A stretch of DNA of 64,000 nt from RU20A sp042610495 (GCF_042610495.1 NZ_JBHGAP010000008.1:124001-188000), one strand, 5' to 3'; positions 33,000 to 41,776 are shown, numbered from the stretch's first letter. Notes: generated from the letters alone by a model not told the origin. A program made the numbers and translations.

Positions 33000-34057
33000 T
33001 ATTCCGTTCCTTCTTTGCGGGCAGCCGTAGACTTGAGAACTTCCTCTCCGATCGCCGAGAGGGGAAGCTGATGTTCCACGGCACCCATTTCGTAAGCGAC
33101 GCGCGGCATGCCGTAGACGACACACGTCTTTTCGTTCTGCCCGAAGGTCCGGGCACCCGCTTTTCTCATTTTCAACAGACCGGCGGCACCGTCGCGGCCC
33201 ATGCCGGTCAGAATGACGCCAACAGAATTGCGGCCGGCGACGTCGGCCACGGAGTCAAAGAGCACATCCACCGACGGTCGATGGCCGTTCACAGGCCCCA
33301 TATCCGCAAGCCGGCACGACGGTGACGAGGGATTGACGACCTGCAGATGACGTTCGCCGCCGGGCGCGAGGTAGACGCGGCCGATCTCGAGCCGCGCACC
33401 GTCCGTCGCCTCCTCCACCTGGGGCGCGCAGAGACGGTTCAGCCGGTCCGCGAAGCTCTTGGTGAAGGTATGCGGCATATGCTGGGTGATGACCGTCGGC
33501 GGGCAGTTCTTCGGGAACTTCTGCAGCACCGCGATCAGAGCCTCGACGCCGCCGGTCGATGCACCGATCGCGATAATGCGGCGCGAGGCACGGTAGTCGG
33601 ACTGCATGTTCACATTGGCCGCCTGCGGGGTTGCAAGGCGGTTGGTGCTGATCATCGTCTTGCGGTGCGAGCGGGCAGCCGCCTTCACCTTCTCGGCCAG
33701 TTCGCCGAACGGATGCGGATCACCCGGCAGCGGCTTGCCGACGCAATCGAAGGCGCCGATTTCAAGCGCGGCGATCGTGGCCTCGGCCCCCTTGTGGGTC
33801 AGCGTCGAGACCATGATCACGGGCATGGGGCGCAGGCGCATGATCTTGTCGAGAAATTCGAGGCCGTTCATGTTCGGCATCTCGATATCGAGCGTCACCA
33901 CGTCGGGATCGAGCTCCTTGATGGCGGCGCGCGCCTGCATGGCGTCGGCCGCCTGGCCAACGACCCGGACCTCCGGATCCGCACTGAGGACCGCCGTGAT
34001 CAGCCCACGCATGGTGGGGCTGTCATCGACGACCAGGACTCTTGCTTGCGCCGTCAT
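32999..34057 (-). CDS. cheB: chemotaxis methylesterase/glutaminase CheB
   Basis: A 352-residue two-domain enzyme that removes receptor methyl groups. An N-terminal receiver (about residues 1-120; VLVVDDSPTMR, TLDIEMPNMNGLEFL) is joined to a C-terminal esterase domain with catalytic Ser in IAIGASTGGVEAL, His in ITQHMPHTFT and Asp in TGMGRDGAAGLL. The ATG at 34057 overlaps the cheR stop (ATGA). A longer frame upstream is the shadow of cheR. Confidence 0.96.
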   Translation of the reverse strand: MTAQARVLVVDDSPTMRGLITAVLSADPEVRVVGQAADAMQARAAIKELDPDVVTLDIEMPNMNGLEFLDKIMRLRPMPVIMVSTLTHKGAEATIAALEIGAFDCVGKPLPGDPHPFGELAEKVKAAARSHRKTMISTNRLATPQAANVNMQSDYRASRRIIAIGASTGGVEALIAVLQKFPKNCPPTVITQHMPHTFTKSFADRLNRLCAPQVEEATDGARLEIGRVYLAPGGERHLQVVNPSSPSCRLADMGPVNGHRPSVDVLFDSVADVAGRNSVGVILTGMGRDGAAGLLKMRKAGARTFGQNEKTCVVYGMPRVAYEMGAVEHQLPLSAIGEEVLKSTAARKEGTE

Positions 34058-34956
34058 GCGCGGCCTCCCTTGCCGGTGTACCGATAGGTGGTGATCCCGA
34101 TATTGTCGAAGAGCGACTTGGCGTCGCCCGAGACACGCTCGGAATGACCGATGTAGAGATGTCCGCCGGGTTGCAGCATCTGCGCGAAGCGAGACCAGAT
34201 CTTCATCTGGGTCGGCTCGTCGAAATAGATGACCACGTTGCGGCAGAAGATCACGTCGAACTGGCCCTTGAACGGCCACTGGCCGAGCAGGTTCAATTCG
34301 TTGAAGGTGATGAGCCGCTTGACCCTGGCATCGATCTGCCACTTGGGCCGACCATTGACGGAGACCTCCGAGAACCATTGCTTGCGCATGGCCGGGTTGA
34401 CGGTCTCCAGGGCACCGGAATCATAGGCACCGGCCTTGGCGATCGCGAGGATCTTGGGGTCGATGTCTGTTGCGAGGATCTTGAAATCGTAATCGGCCAC
34501 GTTCGGCAGCATGCCGAGGACGGTGAGCGCGATCGAATAGGGTTCCTGCCCGTCGGAGCAGGCGGCCGACCAGATGCGCACGCGTCCGCCGGCCTTGGCA
34601 CGGTTGATGAGTTCGGGCAGCACATCGCTCTTCAAATGGTCGAAGTGATGGTTCTCCCGGAAGAAGCGCGTAAAGTTGGTCGTGAGGTGCGAGAGCATGT
34701 CGCGCCGCTCGGCGGCACCGGCCTGGGACGAGACCAGGGCAACATATTCCTTGAACCCGCTCAGACCGAGATTGCGGATGTGCTTGGAGAGCCGGGAATA
34801 GACCAGCGAGGCCTTGGTCTCATTGAGATAGATGCCCGCGTCGGAATAGATCATCGTCGCGATCTCGTTGAGATCACGACGCGTCAACGGGTACTCGCCC
34901 GTGGCGAGGCACTCGTCGAGGGACTGGCGGCTGTCGATATGGGCAACGGCCATCAT
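34054..34956 (-). CDS. cheR: chemotaxis receptor methyltransferase CheR
   Basis: A 300-residue SAM-dependent methyltransferase acting on receptor glutamates. The N-terminal helical CheR_N domain is followed by the catalytic domain with IWSAACSDGQEPYSIAL (SAM-binding), ILATDIDPKILAIA and DVIFCRNVVIYFD motifs. Overlapping ATG codons at the cheW stop (GCATGATGG) show tight coupling. Standard length. Confidence 0.96.
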   Translation of the reverse strand: MMAVAHIDSRQSLDECLATGEYPLTRRDLNEIATMIYSDAGIYLNETKASLVYSRLSKHIRNLGLSGFKEYVALVSSQAGAAERRDMLSHLTTNFTRFFRENHHFDHLKSDVLPELINRAKAGGRVRIWSAACSDGQEPYSIALTVLGMLPNVADYDFKILATDIDPKILAIAKAGAYDSGALETVNPAMRKQWFSEVSVNGRPKWQIDARVKRLITFNELNLLGQWPFKGQFDVIFCRNVVIYFDEPTQMKIWSRFAQMLQPGGHLYIGHSERVSGDAKSLFDNIGITTYRYTGKGGRA

Positions 34957-35420
34957 GCCGCCTCGCTTTCGCTCTGGGGGAAGATGGCGTCGAGTTCGAT
35001 GTAGCAGATCATCCGCTTCTCGATGGCGAGAATGCCGCGGGCGAAATTGCGTTCGAACTCCGAGGCCACATCGGGGGTCGGCTGGATATTCTCATCGGTG
35101 ATCGTCAGGATATCCGACACGGCATCCACGAGCAGGCCGACGACCTTGGTATTGACCTGGGCAACGATGATGACGTGACGAACGGTCGGTTCGGCCGCCT
35201 TCATTCCCAGACGCATGGACAGATCGATGATCGGCAGGACGGCACCGCGCAGATTGATGACGCCCAGTACATAGTAAGGCGCGTGCGGCATCGGCGTGGC
35301 TGGGGTCCAGCCACGGATTTCACGCACCGACATGATGTTCACGCAGAACTCCTGGTCACCGATCCGGAAAGCGATCAGCTCCCGGCTCCCCTGAACAAGA
35401 TTTTTTGCGATGTTGCTCAT
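34953..35420 (-). CDS. cheW: chemotaxis coupling protein CheW
   Basis: A 155-residue SH3-like adaptor linking receptors to CheA. Motifs: ELIAFRIGDQEFCVNIMSVREI, with YYVLGVINLRGAVLPIIDL and VGLLVDAVSDIL following (partial quotes). The ATG at 35420 has AGGG 10 bp upstream; a TTG 9 bp earlier is possible. It lies between cheA and cheR. Confidence 0.95.
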   Translation of the reverse strand: MSNIAKNLVQGSRELIAFRIGDQEFCVNIMSVREIRGWTPATPMPHAPYYVLGVINLRGAVLPIIDLSMRLGMKAAEPTVRHVIIVAQVNTKVVGLLVDAVSDILTITDENIQPTPDVASEFERNFARGILAIEKRMICYIELDAIFPQSESEAA

Positions 35421-35438
35421 GACACTCAACCCTGAAAC

Positions 35439-37748
35439 TTAACCTGCTGCTGCAAGCGAACTGTCAGACCGGAGGGGCTGGCCACGCGAGGCTGCAACGA
35501 TCGCATCAACATCGAGAATGAGCGCGACGCGTCCATCACCGAGGATTGTTGCGGCCGCAATGCCCGGCACGTGGGTGTAGTTGGCCTCGAGGCTCTTGAT
35601 GACCACCTGGCGCTGGCCCTGGATGGCATCGACCATCAGTGCGCGCTGGCCACCGCCTTCGGACTCCACGAGAAGCGCGACACCCTCCACCGGATTGGCC
35701 TGCTGGTAGCGGAAGTTGAGTATCCGGCCGACATCGACCAGCGGGCAGAAGGAGTTGCGGATCGAGATCAGCCGCTGGTTGGAACCGAAGGAATGGATCG
35801 CCGCTGCCTCGGGCTGCAGCGTCTCGACGATGGCCGTGAGCGGCACGACGAGCGTCTGGCCGGCCACCGTGACGACCATGCCGTCGAGGACGGCGAGCGT
35901 CAGCGGCAGGCTCATGGTGAAGGTCGAGCCGTTGCCGGGGCGCGAGGAGATCGAGATGCGGCCACCAAGGGCCTGGATCGAGCGCTTGACCACGTCCATG
36001 CCGACCCCGCGGCCGGAGATGTCCGAGATTTTGTCGGCCGTGGAGAAGCCCGGCATGAAGATCAGGTTGTCGATTTCCTCGTCCGACAGATTGGCGTCGG
36101 CGGCGATGAGATCGTTGTCGATCGCCTTCTGGCGAACCTTCTCGCGGTTGATACCGGCGCCGTCGTCGACAAGCTCGATGACGATGCGGCCCGAGCGATG
36201 CTTGGCGGTGAGCTTGACGGTGCCTTCCGGGTTCTTGCCGGCGGCGACGCGCTTTTCGGGCGTTTCGATGCCATGGTCCACGGCATTGCGGATCATGTGG
36301 GTCAGCGGCTCGGCCAGCTTGTCGATGACCGTCTTGTCCACTTCGGTGTTTTCACCTTCCGTGACGAGGCGGATCGACTTTCCGACCATGTCGGCGACTT
36401 CCCGGACGATACGCGACATGCGCTGGAAGACGGGCTTCACAGGCTGGGCGCGGATGGCCATCACCGAGTCCTGGATCTCGCGGGTCAGCTGCTGGAGTTC
36501 TTCCAGACCCATGTTGATCGAGGAGGTGCCGTTGGTGTCGTTCTCCACGACGCTCTGGGAGAGCATCGCCTGGTTGATCACAAGTTCGCCGACGAGGTTG
36601 ATGAGGCGATCGACGCGGTCGAGATCGACGCGGATCGTCGGGGTGCCAGCGGCAGCCTGGGCGGCGGCGGCATTGTTGGCGGCGGCAGAGGGTGCGGCGC
36701 GCTGTTCGGCCGGCTGCCGTGCAGCCTGGCCGGCCATTTCGACAACCTTGGTGGCGGTCGTGGCGGCAGCAACGGCGGCGTGCTGGTCGTCCTGACCGCG
36801 ACCGGCCAGATGTTCCTCTTCCTCCACGACGCCGATCGGGCGCTCGTGGTCTTCAGGCTCCTCGAGCAGGGCCAGATCGAAGGGAATCGGCTGCATCGGC
36901 ATGTCGTCATCGGCCGGCTGGTCGACATTGGTGATGTCGGTGACGTCGAGATCGCAATCCCATTCGGCGAATTCGAAGACGGTGCGAATGCCTTCCTCGC
37001 CCTTGTCCGTCTTTACCTGGATCTTCCAGCTGAGATAGGCGCGCTCGGGGTTCATCTCCTCGAGCGTCGGGAGTTCGTCGCTGTTGCAGTAGATGCTCAT
37101 TTCGCCGATCTTGGAAAGATCGCGCAGAAGGAGCGTGGCATCGTTGCCCTTTGCGAAGAGCTCCGACTTCGGCTTGAAGATCACCTCGAAGGTCGGGGTG
37201 ACCATCAGGACTTCGCCTTCATCGACGGCGGTGTCGAATTCGTCGAAGGAGAAGCCAATCGGCTGGAAGCCGTCTTCGTTGGTTGCGGCCGGAGCAGCGG
37301 CAGCGGGTGCGACCGGCTCGGGGGCCGCGGGCTTGGCGACCGGCGCCTCGACGGCAACCGGGATTTCGCCGGCCGCCAGCGCCTCAAGTTCGCGGATCAG
37401 TTGCTTGCTGCGCGCCTGATCCACCGAGCCGCCGTCACGGGCGGCATTGGTCAGGTCGGCGAGAACGTCCGCCGATTTCAGCATCACCTTCAGGACTTCC
37501 GGCCCGGGCTCGAGCTTGTTGGATCGAACGCAATCAAGAGTCGTCTCGAAAACGTGGGCAAAGGCCACGAGATCGTCGAGGCCGAACGCACCCGCGCCAC
37601 CCTTGATCGAGTGGACGGCGCGGAAGACGGCATTGACCGTTTCCGGGTCACGATCGCCATCGTTCAGCTTCAGAAGACCCGATTCCAGTTCCGCGAGCTG
37701 CTCTTCGCACTCCTGGAAAAAGATCTCTTTGATTTCGTTCATATCCAT
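35439..37748 (-). CDS. cheA: chemotaxis histidine kinase CheA
   Basis: A 769-residue cytoplasmic kinase with the full P1-P5 layout. P1 HPt domain (about residues 1-110) has the phosphorylated His in FRAVHSIKGGAGAFG (near residue 47). The P2-like region and acidic linker follow. The P3 dimerisation helices include INLVGELVINQAML. The P4 ATPase has HMIRNAVDHGIETP, VIELVDDGAGIN and DISGRGVGMDVVK. The P5 CheW-like domain covers the last 140 residues (LTLAVLDGMVVTVAGQTLVV). It lies between cheY1 and cheW. The linker is rich in Ala and Pro, as in relatives. Confidence 0.97.
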   Translation of the reverse strand: MDMNEIKEIFFQECEEQLAELESGLLKLNDGDRDPETVNAVFRAVHSIKGGAGAFGLDDLVAFAHVFETTLDCVRSNKLEPGPEVLKVMLKSADVLADLTNAARDGGSVDQARSKQLIRELEALAAGEIPVAVEAPVAKPAAPEPVAPAAAAPAATNEDGFQPIGFSFDEFDTAVDEGEVLMVTPTFEVIFKPKSELFAKGNDATLLLRDLSKIGEMSIYCNSDELPTLEEMNPERAYLSWKIQVKTDKGEEGIRTVFEFAEWDCDLDVTDITNVDQPADDDMPMQPIPFDLALLEEPEDHERPIGVVEEEEHLAGRGQDDQHAAVAAATTATKVVEMAGQAARQPAEQRAAPSAAANNAAAAQAAAGTPTIRVDLDRVDRLINLVGELVINQAMLSQSVVENDTNGTSSINMGLEELQQLTREIQDSVMAIRAQPVKPVFQRMSRIVREVADMVGKSIRLVTEGENTEVDKTVIDKLAEPLTHMIRNAVDHGIETPEKRVAAGKNPEGTVKLTAKHRSGRIVIELVDDGAGINREKVRQKAIDNDLIAADANLSDEEIDNLIFMPGFSTADKISDISGRGVGMDVVKRSIQALGGRISISSRPGNGSTFTMSLPLTLAVLDGMVVTVAGQTLVVPLTAIVETLQPEAAAIHSFGSNQRLISIRNSFCPLVDVGRILNFRYQQANPVEGVALLVESEGGGQRALMVDAIQGQRQVVIKSLEANYTHVPGIAAATILGDGRVALILDVDAIVAASRGQPLRSDSSLAAAG

Positions 37749-37763
37749 GGGGAAAATCCTGGA

Positions 37764-38129
37764 TTAGGCGGTTACACGTTCGATGGCATCGATCAGCTTG
37801 GTCGGATCGAAGGGCTTCACGATCCAGCCGGTGGCGCCGGCCTGGCGTGCGCGGTTCTTCTTTTCCGCATCGCTTTCGGTGGTCAGAACGAGGATGGGGA
37901 CGGCCCGGTACTTGTCGTTGCGGCGCACGCCCTCGATGAAGCCGAAGCCGTCGAGGCGCGGCATGTTGATGTCGGTGACGATGACATCGGGATTGGCTTC
38001 TTCGAGAACTTCGAGGCCCTCGACGCCGTCTTCGGCCTGATAGGTCTCGAAGCCGGCATTGTTCAGCGTCACCAGAAGCATGTTCCGGATCGTGCGGGAG
38101 TCATCGACCGTAAGAACCTTTTTCTTCAT
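37764..38129 (-). CDS. cheY1: response regulator CheY1
   Basis: A 121-residue single-domain response regulator. TVDDSRTIRNM has the acidic pair, TDINMPRLDG the phospho-Asp (about residue 53), LTTES the switch region and KPF the Lys. In rhizobia this first CheY mainly acts as a phosphate sink that turns the signal off, assisted by CheS. It starts 2 bp after cheS and precedes cheA. Confidence 0.93.
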   Translation of the reverse strand: MKKKVLTVDDSRTIRNMLLVTLNNAGFETYQAEDGVEGLEVLEEANPDVIVTDINMPRLDGFGFIEGVRRNDKYRAVPILVLTTESDAEKKNRARQAGATGWIVKPFDPTKLIDAIERVTA

Positions 38130-38131
38130 TT

Positions 38132-38425
38132 CTAAATCTCCTTAGCCGTCAGATGATCGAAATTGATGCCGATCAGCTGCGTGGTTTTCGTGAAAGCCTC
38201 GGACACCTTGGAGAAGGTGAAAGGCTGTTTTTCGTTTTGCCAGGTGCGCGACGCGGCCAAGAGAACCTGCACGCAAAGCGTCCCGGTCCGCTCCACGGCG
38301 GATGCATCGATGGTGACGGCGTGGCCGCGAGCGGCCGTAAAGGACTGGTGGAGCGCGGTGGCTTCGTTCATGTCGAGCACCGGCTTCAGAACAATGGTCT
38401 TCGAAGCAGTTTTTCTGGGCGCCAT
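38132..38425 (-). CDS. cheS: CheS, STAS-domain protein that aids CheY1 signal termination
   Basis: A 97-residue protein. It has a STAS-like fold pattern: VLKPVLDMNEATALHQSF near the N-terminus and VTIDASAVERTGTLCVQVLL in the middle. In Sinorhizobium meliloti the equivalent 97-residue protein binds CheA and speeds CheY1-phosphate turnover. It is the second gene of the che operon, 127 bp after icpA and 2 bp before cheY1. Confidence 0.87.
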   Translation of the reverse strand: MAPRKTASKTIVLKPVLDMNEATALHQSFTAARGHAVTIDASAVERTGTLCVQVLLAASRTWQNEKQPFTFSKVSEAFTKTTQLIGINFDHLTAKEI

Positions 38426-38552
38426 TAGCTACTGTCCCTTTCCCGAGGCGGTGAAGTGGCGGGGAAGATTTCCCACGACCGGCGGCATGCCCCCTCGGGG
38501 CGGGCCCTGCGGTTCAAAAGCGCGGCGGCGCGAGGCCACCATCCGGATCGTC

Positions 38553-40214
38553 TCACGCATGGCGCGATCCTCCGGCAGCCAGACGGCGCGGCGTTTCAAG
38601 CGCGCCATCGAGAAAGGAAAGCTCGTCATCGGCCGCATCGGCGTCGACGGGGACGAGTGCAGCGGCGGCACGGGCGCGCCCGGAACCACTCGGATGGGCC
38701 GCCACACGCTGGGCGTCCTGGTAAGCGGGGCGCTCGACCTGGAAGCTGCGGATCGTCGCGCCCAGTTCGAGAATGACGGTGGCGAGATCGCCGGTGGCCT
38801 GCCCGGCCTCGCCGGCGCGACGGGCCGTCTGGCCGACAGCCTGCGAGAGATCGCCGATGTCGCGGGTTGCCTCGTCGAGCGCGGCCACGTGGCGGTTCGC
38901 GTCCGCAGAGATGGTCGCCATCGACTGGTTGATGCCGGTGACCTGGCCGACGATGGCACTGATGGCATCCTGGGTGCGACCGACGATCTTCACGCCGGTC
39001 TCGACCTGGGACTTGGTATCGGAAACCAGCTGCTTGATCTCGCGCGCGGCATCACCGGAGCGCTGGGCAAGGGCGCGGACCTCTTGGGCGACGACGGCAA
39101 AGCCGCGACCGCTGTCGCCGGCGCGCGCCGCCTCGATGCCCGCATTCAGCGCCAGCAGGTTGGTCTGGAAGGCGATCTCGTCGATGACGCCGATGATCTG
39201 GCCGATCTTTTCGGCAGAGCTTTCGATATCCGCCATGGCGGCGATGGCCTGGCCGGCGACGGCACCGCTCGCCTCGACGCTTTCGCGCGCCGTGCCGGCA
39301 TCGCGCTCGGTGTCGCGGATACGTGCTGCGCCGCTGCGCAGGGCGTCTGCCATTTCGGCCAGCGTCGTCTGACGCTCGGCGAGACGTTCCGACTGCTCGG
39401 CAGCGCTCTCGGCCAGGCGTCCTGTGTCTTCGGCGATGGATGCAGCCAGCGTTCCGGCACGCTCGGCCTTTGCGCGACCTTCCAGGCAGAAGTTGCGCAG
39501 ATCGTCCAGGGCTTCATTGAAGGTCTCCACCAGCGGACGGTGGTTGCCGGCCGTATCGGCATTGGCGCGAACGGCGAGATTGCGCTCGCGAAGGGCGCGG
39601 ACGACATCGCCGAACAGCGCGTCGGTCGCGGCCTCGTCCTCGGCATGCTGCTCGTTCAACTGGCGCTGGTGACCGAGACGCAGATCGTTGAAACGCAGCG
39701 AGACGGCGATTTCCAGATCGACGAAGGCCATGCGCAGCACGCCGGCCAGAAGCGACTGCAGCTCCTCGCGACGGGACTTTCCGGCGCCGAACATGCCGCG
39801 CGGCCAGAATTCATCGACGAGCTGGCTGACGAGATGCTCAACGACCACGGCATGGCCCGCCACCTGCCAGCGGGGCTCGATGCCCATGCGGGCCTGCGCA
39901 TCGGCAAGCACCTTGACGCGCTCGGCGTAAAGACTGTCGAAGCGTGCGTCGGTCAGGACGCTCCAGTGCGAAAGATGAAGATCGTGCAGCCTGTCCAGCG
40001 CACGTTCGCTCTTGAAGACACGGCCGGCATCGCGGCTCGTCTGGATACGGTGGAAGTGATCCCGCAGCGCGACATCGACGCGCTCGGACAGGGAGGTGCG
40101 ATGGGCGCGGATCGCGCCGCAGCCCGCCTCGTCGAGGCCGGCAAAGCGCAAACGGTCCTGCAGGCTGCCTGCCCGCTCCCGTCCCGCCTGTTCCTGTGCC
40201 TGGCCCTGATCCAC
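38553..40214 (-). CDS. icpA: soluble chemoreceptor IcpA with protoglobin-like sensor
   Basis: A 553-residue cytoplasmic receptor and first gene of the che operon. It has no membrane helix. Residues about 20-185 resemble a globin-coupled sensor of the HemAT type; His in HLSHWSVLTDARFD aligns with the proximal haem His, and ARMGIEPRW matches the following helix. Residues about 250-500 are an MCP signalling domain with the hairpin tip EIAFQTNLLALNAGIEAARA (the conserved core). The C-terminal end has Ala/Asp-rich sequence. The start is GTG at 40214 with GGGGAA upstream. In S. meliloti IcpA is needed for full chemotaxis, but its ligand is unsettled. Oxygen sensing is inferred. Confidence 0.88.
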   Translation of the reverse strand: MDQGQAQEQAGRERAGSLQDRLRFAGLDEAGCGAIRAHRTSLSERVDVALRDHFHRIQTSRDAGRVFKSERALDRLHDLHLSHWSVLTDARFDSLYAERVKVLADAQARMGIEPRWQVAGHAVVVEHLVSQLVDEFWPRGMFGAGKSRREELQSLLAGVLRMAFVDLEIAVSLRFNDLRLGHQRQLNEQHAEDEAATDALFGDVVRALRERNLAVRANADTAGNHRPLVETFNEALDDLRNFCLEGRAKAERAGTLAASIAEDTGRLAESAAEQSERLAERQTTLAEMADALRSGAARIRDTERDAGTARESVEASGAVAGQAIAAMADIESSAEKIGQIIGVIDEIAFQTNLLALNAGIEAARAGDSGRGFAVVAQEVRALAQRSGDAAREIKQLVSDTKSQVETGVKIVGRTQDAISAIVGQVTGINQSMATISADANRHVAALDEATRDIGDLSQAVGQTARRAGEAGQATGDLATVILELGATIRSFQVERPAYQDAQRVAAHPSGSGRARAAAALVPVDADAADDELSFLDGALETPRRLAAGGSRHA

Positions 40215-40603
40215 TCTGTTCCCCGGTCTTCAGAAGTGCATGTCGTTGGGGACTTGCGGGCTCTTGTCGTGCCTCTCCGTCGCGCGTTTGCGCGCAATCG
40301 AGGGGCAGTGACCCTTGCTTTTCTGGTCCCACGAAAATGTCAGATAGAAGTGCCATACCGGACCGAGACCGGTGCAACGAAGCGGCGTCATGCCAAGGCG
40401 GGAGATCGGACGTCACCCATTCCGACGTGCAAGACAATGTTTATGGTTAATTCCTTGCTTGAAGGTTAACGAAAGCCCCCCACCGCTCGTCCTTTCGGAT
40501 ATGCTCACATGACCAGAAGCACGGGTTTGCAAGGGTTTCATCAGTTTCGGGCAAGCGGCTCCTGCGAGTGTCAGGGATGGCAATGATCGCCCGGAGAAGG
40601 ACC
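40215..40603. other. divergent promoter region upstream of the che operon
   Basis: A 389-bp gap between icpA (minus) and a small plus-strand gene. It contains TATGGTTAATT at 40442 and GAAGGTTAACG at 40461, which resemble the boxes before flagellin genes. It is AT-richer near 40320-40480. No other gene is supported. Confidence 0.6.
40442..40471 (+). promoter_or_regulatory. GGTTAA boxes upstream of the che operon (candidate Rem site)
   Basis: TATGGTTAATT (40442-40452) and GAAGGTTAACG (40461-40471) share the GGTTAA core of the flagellin boxes, in the same orientation relative to the regulated gene. They lie 228-257 bp upstream of the icpA start. che genes are late genes in rhizobia, so a shared activator is plausible; not shown. 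Confidence 0.4.
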
Positions 40604-40717
40604 ATGATCGTTCTGACTTTAACGGCCGCGCTGCTCGGCTCGCTTTCGGCCATGGCCATCGGCATGCATGCGCGGCTTGCCGGTCGCTCGCAACCGGCTG
40701 AGAAGCCTCACTTCTGA
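40604..40717 (+). CDS. putative 37-residue single-pass membrane peptide
   Basis: A small open frame of 38 codons starting MIVLTLTAALLGSLSAMAIG and ending in PAEKPHF. Residues about 2-20 are hydrophobic enough for one membrane helix, followed by a short basic, polar tail. GGAGAAGGA lies 2-10 bp before the ATG, a good ribosome site. It is divergent from the che operon and tail-to-tail with rhaR. Too short for family recognition; expression is untested. Confidence 0.45.
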   Translation: MIVLTLTAALLGSLSAMAIGMHARLAGRSQPAEKPHF

Positions 40718-40768
40718 CAAATCGACAGCCCGGCTCTCGGGGCCAAAACCGCCATGCGCGGATGTGGC

Positions 40769-41572
40769 TCAGCCTGTTCCATCGGAACGACCGGCCGCGA
40801 GATCTTCGGCCACCACGAGACGAACGCCGGCCGCTTCCAGCATACGTGCATCGCGATCCTCGACATTCCAGTCGGTAATCACGGTCGCAATCCTGTCCAG
40901 TCCGCACAGGATGAGGCTGGAGCGGTGACGGAACTTCGAGGAATCGATCAGCACGACCAGTTCATCGGCCTGGCTGATCAGCTTCTGCTCGGCCTGGATC
41001 AACAGCGGGTCCGTCTCCATCAATCCGAGCGGCCCGAGCCCCTGGGCGCCCATGAACATGCGCCGCGCATAGAAGTTGCGCGTGACGTCATTGTCGAAGG
41101 GGCTCAGAATGATGTTGTGCTCGCGGTAGACCGTGCCTCCGGAGAGCATCACCGTATTCTTCGAGTGCTTGATCAGGTGTTCTGCAATCGGGAAGGAATT
41201 GGTGAAGACCGTCATGCGCCGGCTGGCGAGCGGATGGACCATCGGAAAGGTCGTGGTCCCGCCATTGATGATGATGGGCTCGCCATCCTCGCAGAGGGCC
41301 ACTGCGGCGCGGGCGATCGCATTCTTCTCACGCGCGTTCAGGCTTTCGTTGACGGCATAGGGACGGCCGGCAAGGCCAATGACCGCGGGTGGCGCAAGGG
41401 CTTCCGCGCCGCCGCGAACACGCCGCAGCCGCTTTTGCAGGTGGAGGGCCGCAATGTCGCGCCGGATCGTCGCTTCCGAGCTTCCCGTCAGCTCCACCAG
41501 TGCGGAAACTGTCGCCACGGGTTGCTGCTGGACGGCCGACAGAATGATCCGATGGCGTTCCTTCTCATGCAT
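40769..41572 (-). CDS. rhaR: DeoR-family regulator of the rhamnose genes
   Basis: A 267-residue regulator. An N-terminal winged helix-turn-helix (about residues 5-57; SSEATIRRDIAALHLQKRLRR) is followed by a DeoR-type sugar-phosphate sensor domain (about 75-240; IINGGTTTFPMVHPLASR, MLSGGTVYREHNII). DeoR proteins usually repress and release DNA on binding a phosphorylated sugar. It is divergent from rhaD-rhaI across a 204-bp region holding three tandem 10-bp repeats. In Rhizobium leguminosarum RhaR plays this role for the rhamnose genes; the specificity here is inferred from neighbours. Confidence 0.85.
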   Translation of the reverse strand: MHEKERHRIILSAVQQQPVATVSALVELTGSSEATIRRDIAALHLQKRLRRVRGGAEALAPPAVIGLAGRPYAVNESLNAREKNAIARAAVALCEDGEPIIINGGTTTFPMVHPLASRRMTVFTNSFPIAEHLIKHSKNTVMLSGGTVYREHNIILSPFDNDVTRNFYARRMFMGAQGLGPLGLMETDPLLIQAEQKLISQADELVVLIDSSKFRHRSSLILCGLDRIATVITDWNVEDRDARMLEAAGVRLVVAEDLAAGRSDGTG

Positions 41573-41616
41573 GCCTGCCCCCTTTCTGCGTGATCATCCT
41601 TGATGCCCAAATGAGC

Positions 41617-41692
41617 AATGTCAATCAAAAGCGCGCAACAGACGCCTTATTTGACGATTTATGATCGTTTATGATTGTTCTTGATTGACATT
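41617..41692. promoter_or_regulatory. 12-bp inverted repeat pair flanking the rhaR-rhaD control region
   Basis: AATGTCAATCAA at 41617-41628 is a perfect inverted copy of TTGATTGACATT at 41681-41692, separated by 52 bp (about five helical turns). Such a paired arrangement could support repression by looping between two sites. Confidence 0.5.
41658..41687 (+). promoter_or_regulatory. three tandem 10-bp repeats, candidate RhaR operator
   Basis: TTTATGATCG (41658-41667), TTTATGATTG (41668-41677) and TTCTTGATTG (41678-41687) lie head to tail with exact 10-bp spacing, about 90-120 bp upstream of the rhaD start. A degenerate fourth copy precedes them. Tandem 10-bp repeats are the usual DeoR-family operator form, so this is the likely RhaR operator. 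Confidence 0.65.
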
Positions 41693-41776
41693 CGCCAGCA
41701 GCCCGTGGAATCCTGCAGCATCGACAGTCGGCGCCTTGACCGGCTGCACATCTCTTTCCTGGGGAGGAATCTCAAG

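Noticed and set aside
35571..38135. 854-residue plus-strand open frame
   Set aside because: Antisense to cheA and cheY1; composition is the low-complexity Arg/Asp/Gly type expected from a shadow frame.
38163..40469. 768-residue plus-strand open frame
   Set aside because: Antisense to icpA and cheS, which have clear domains; no conserved motif in the long frame.
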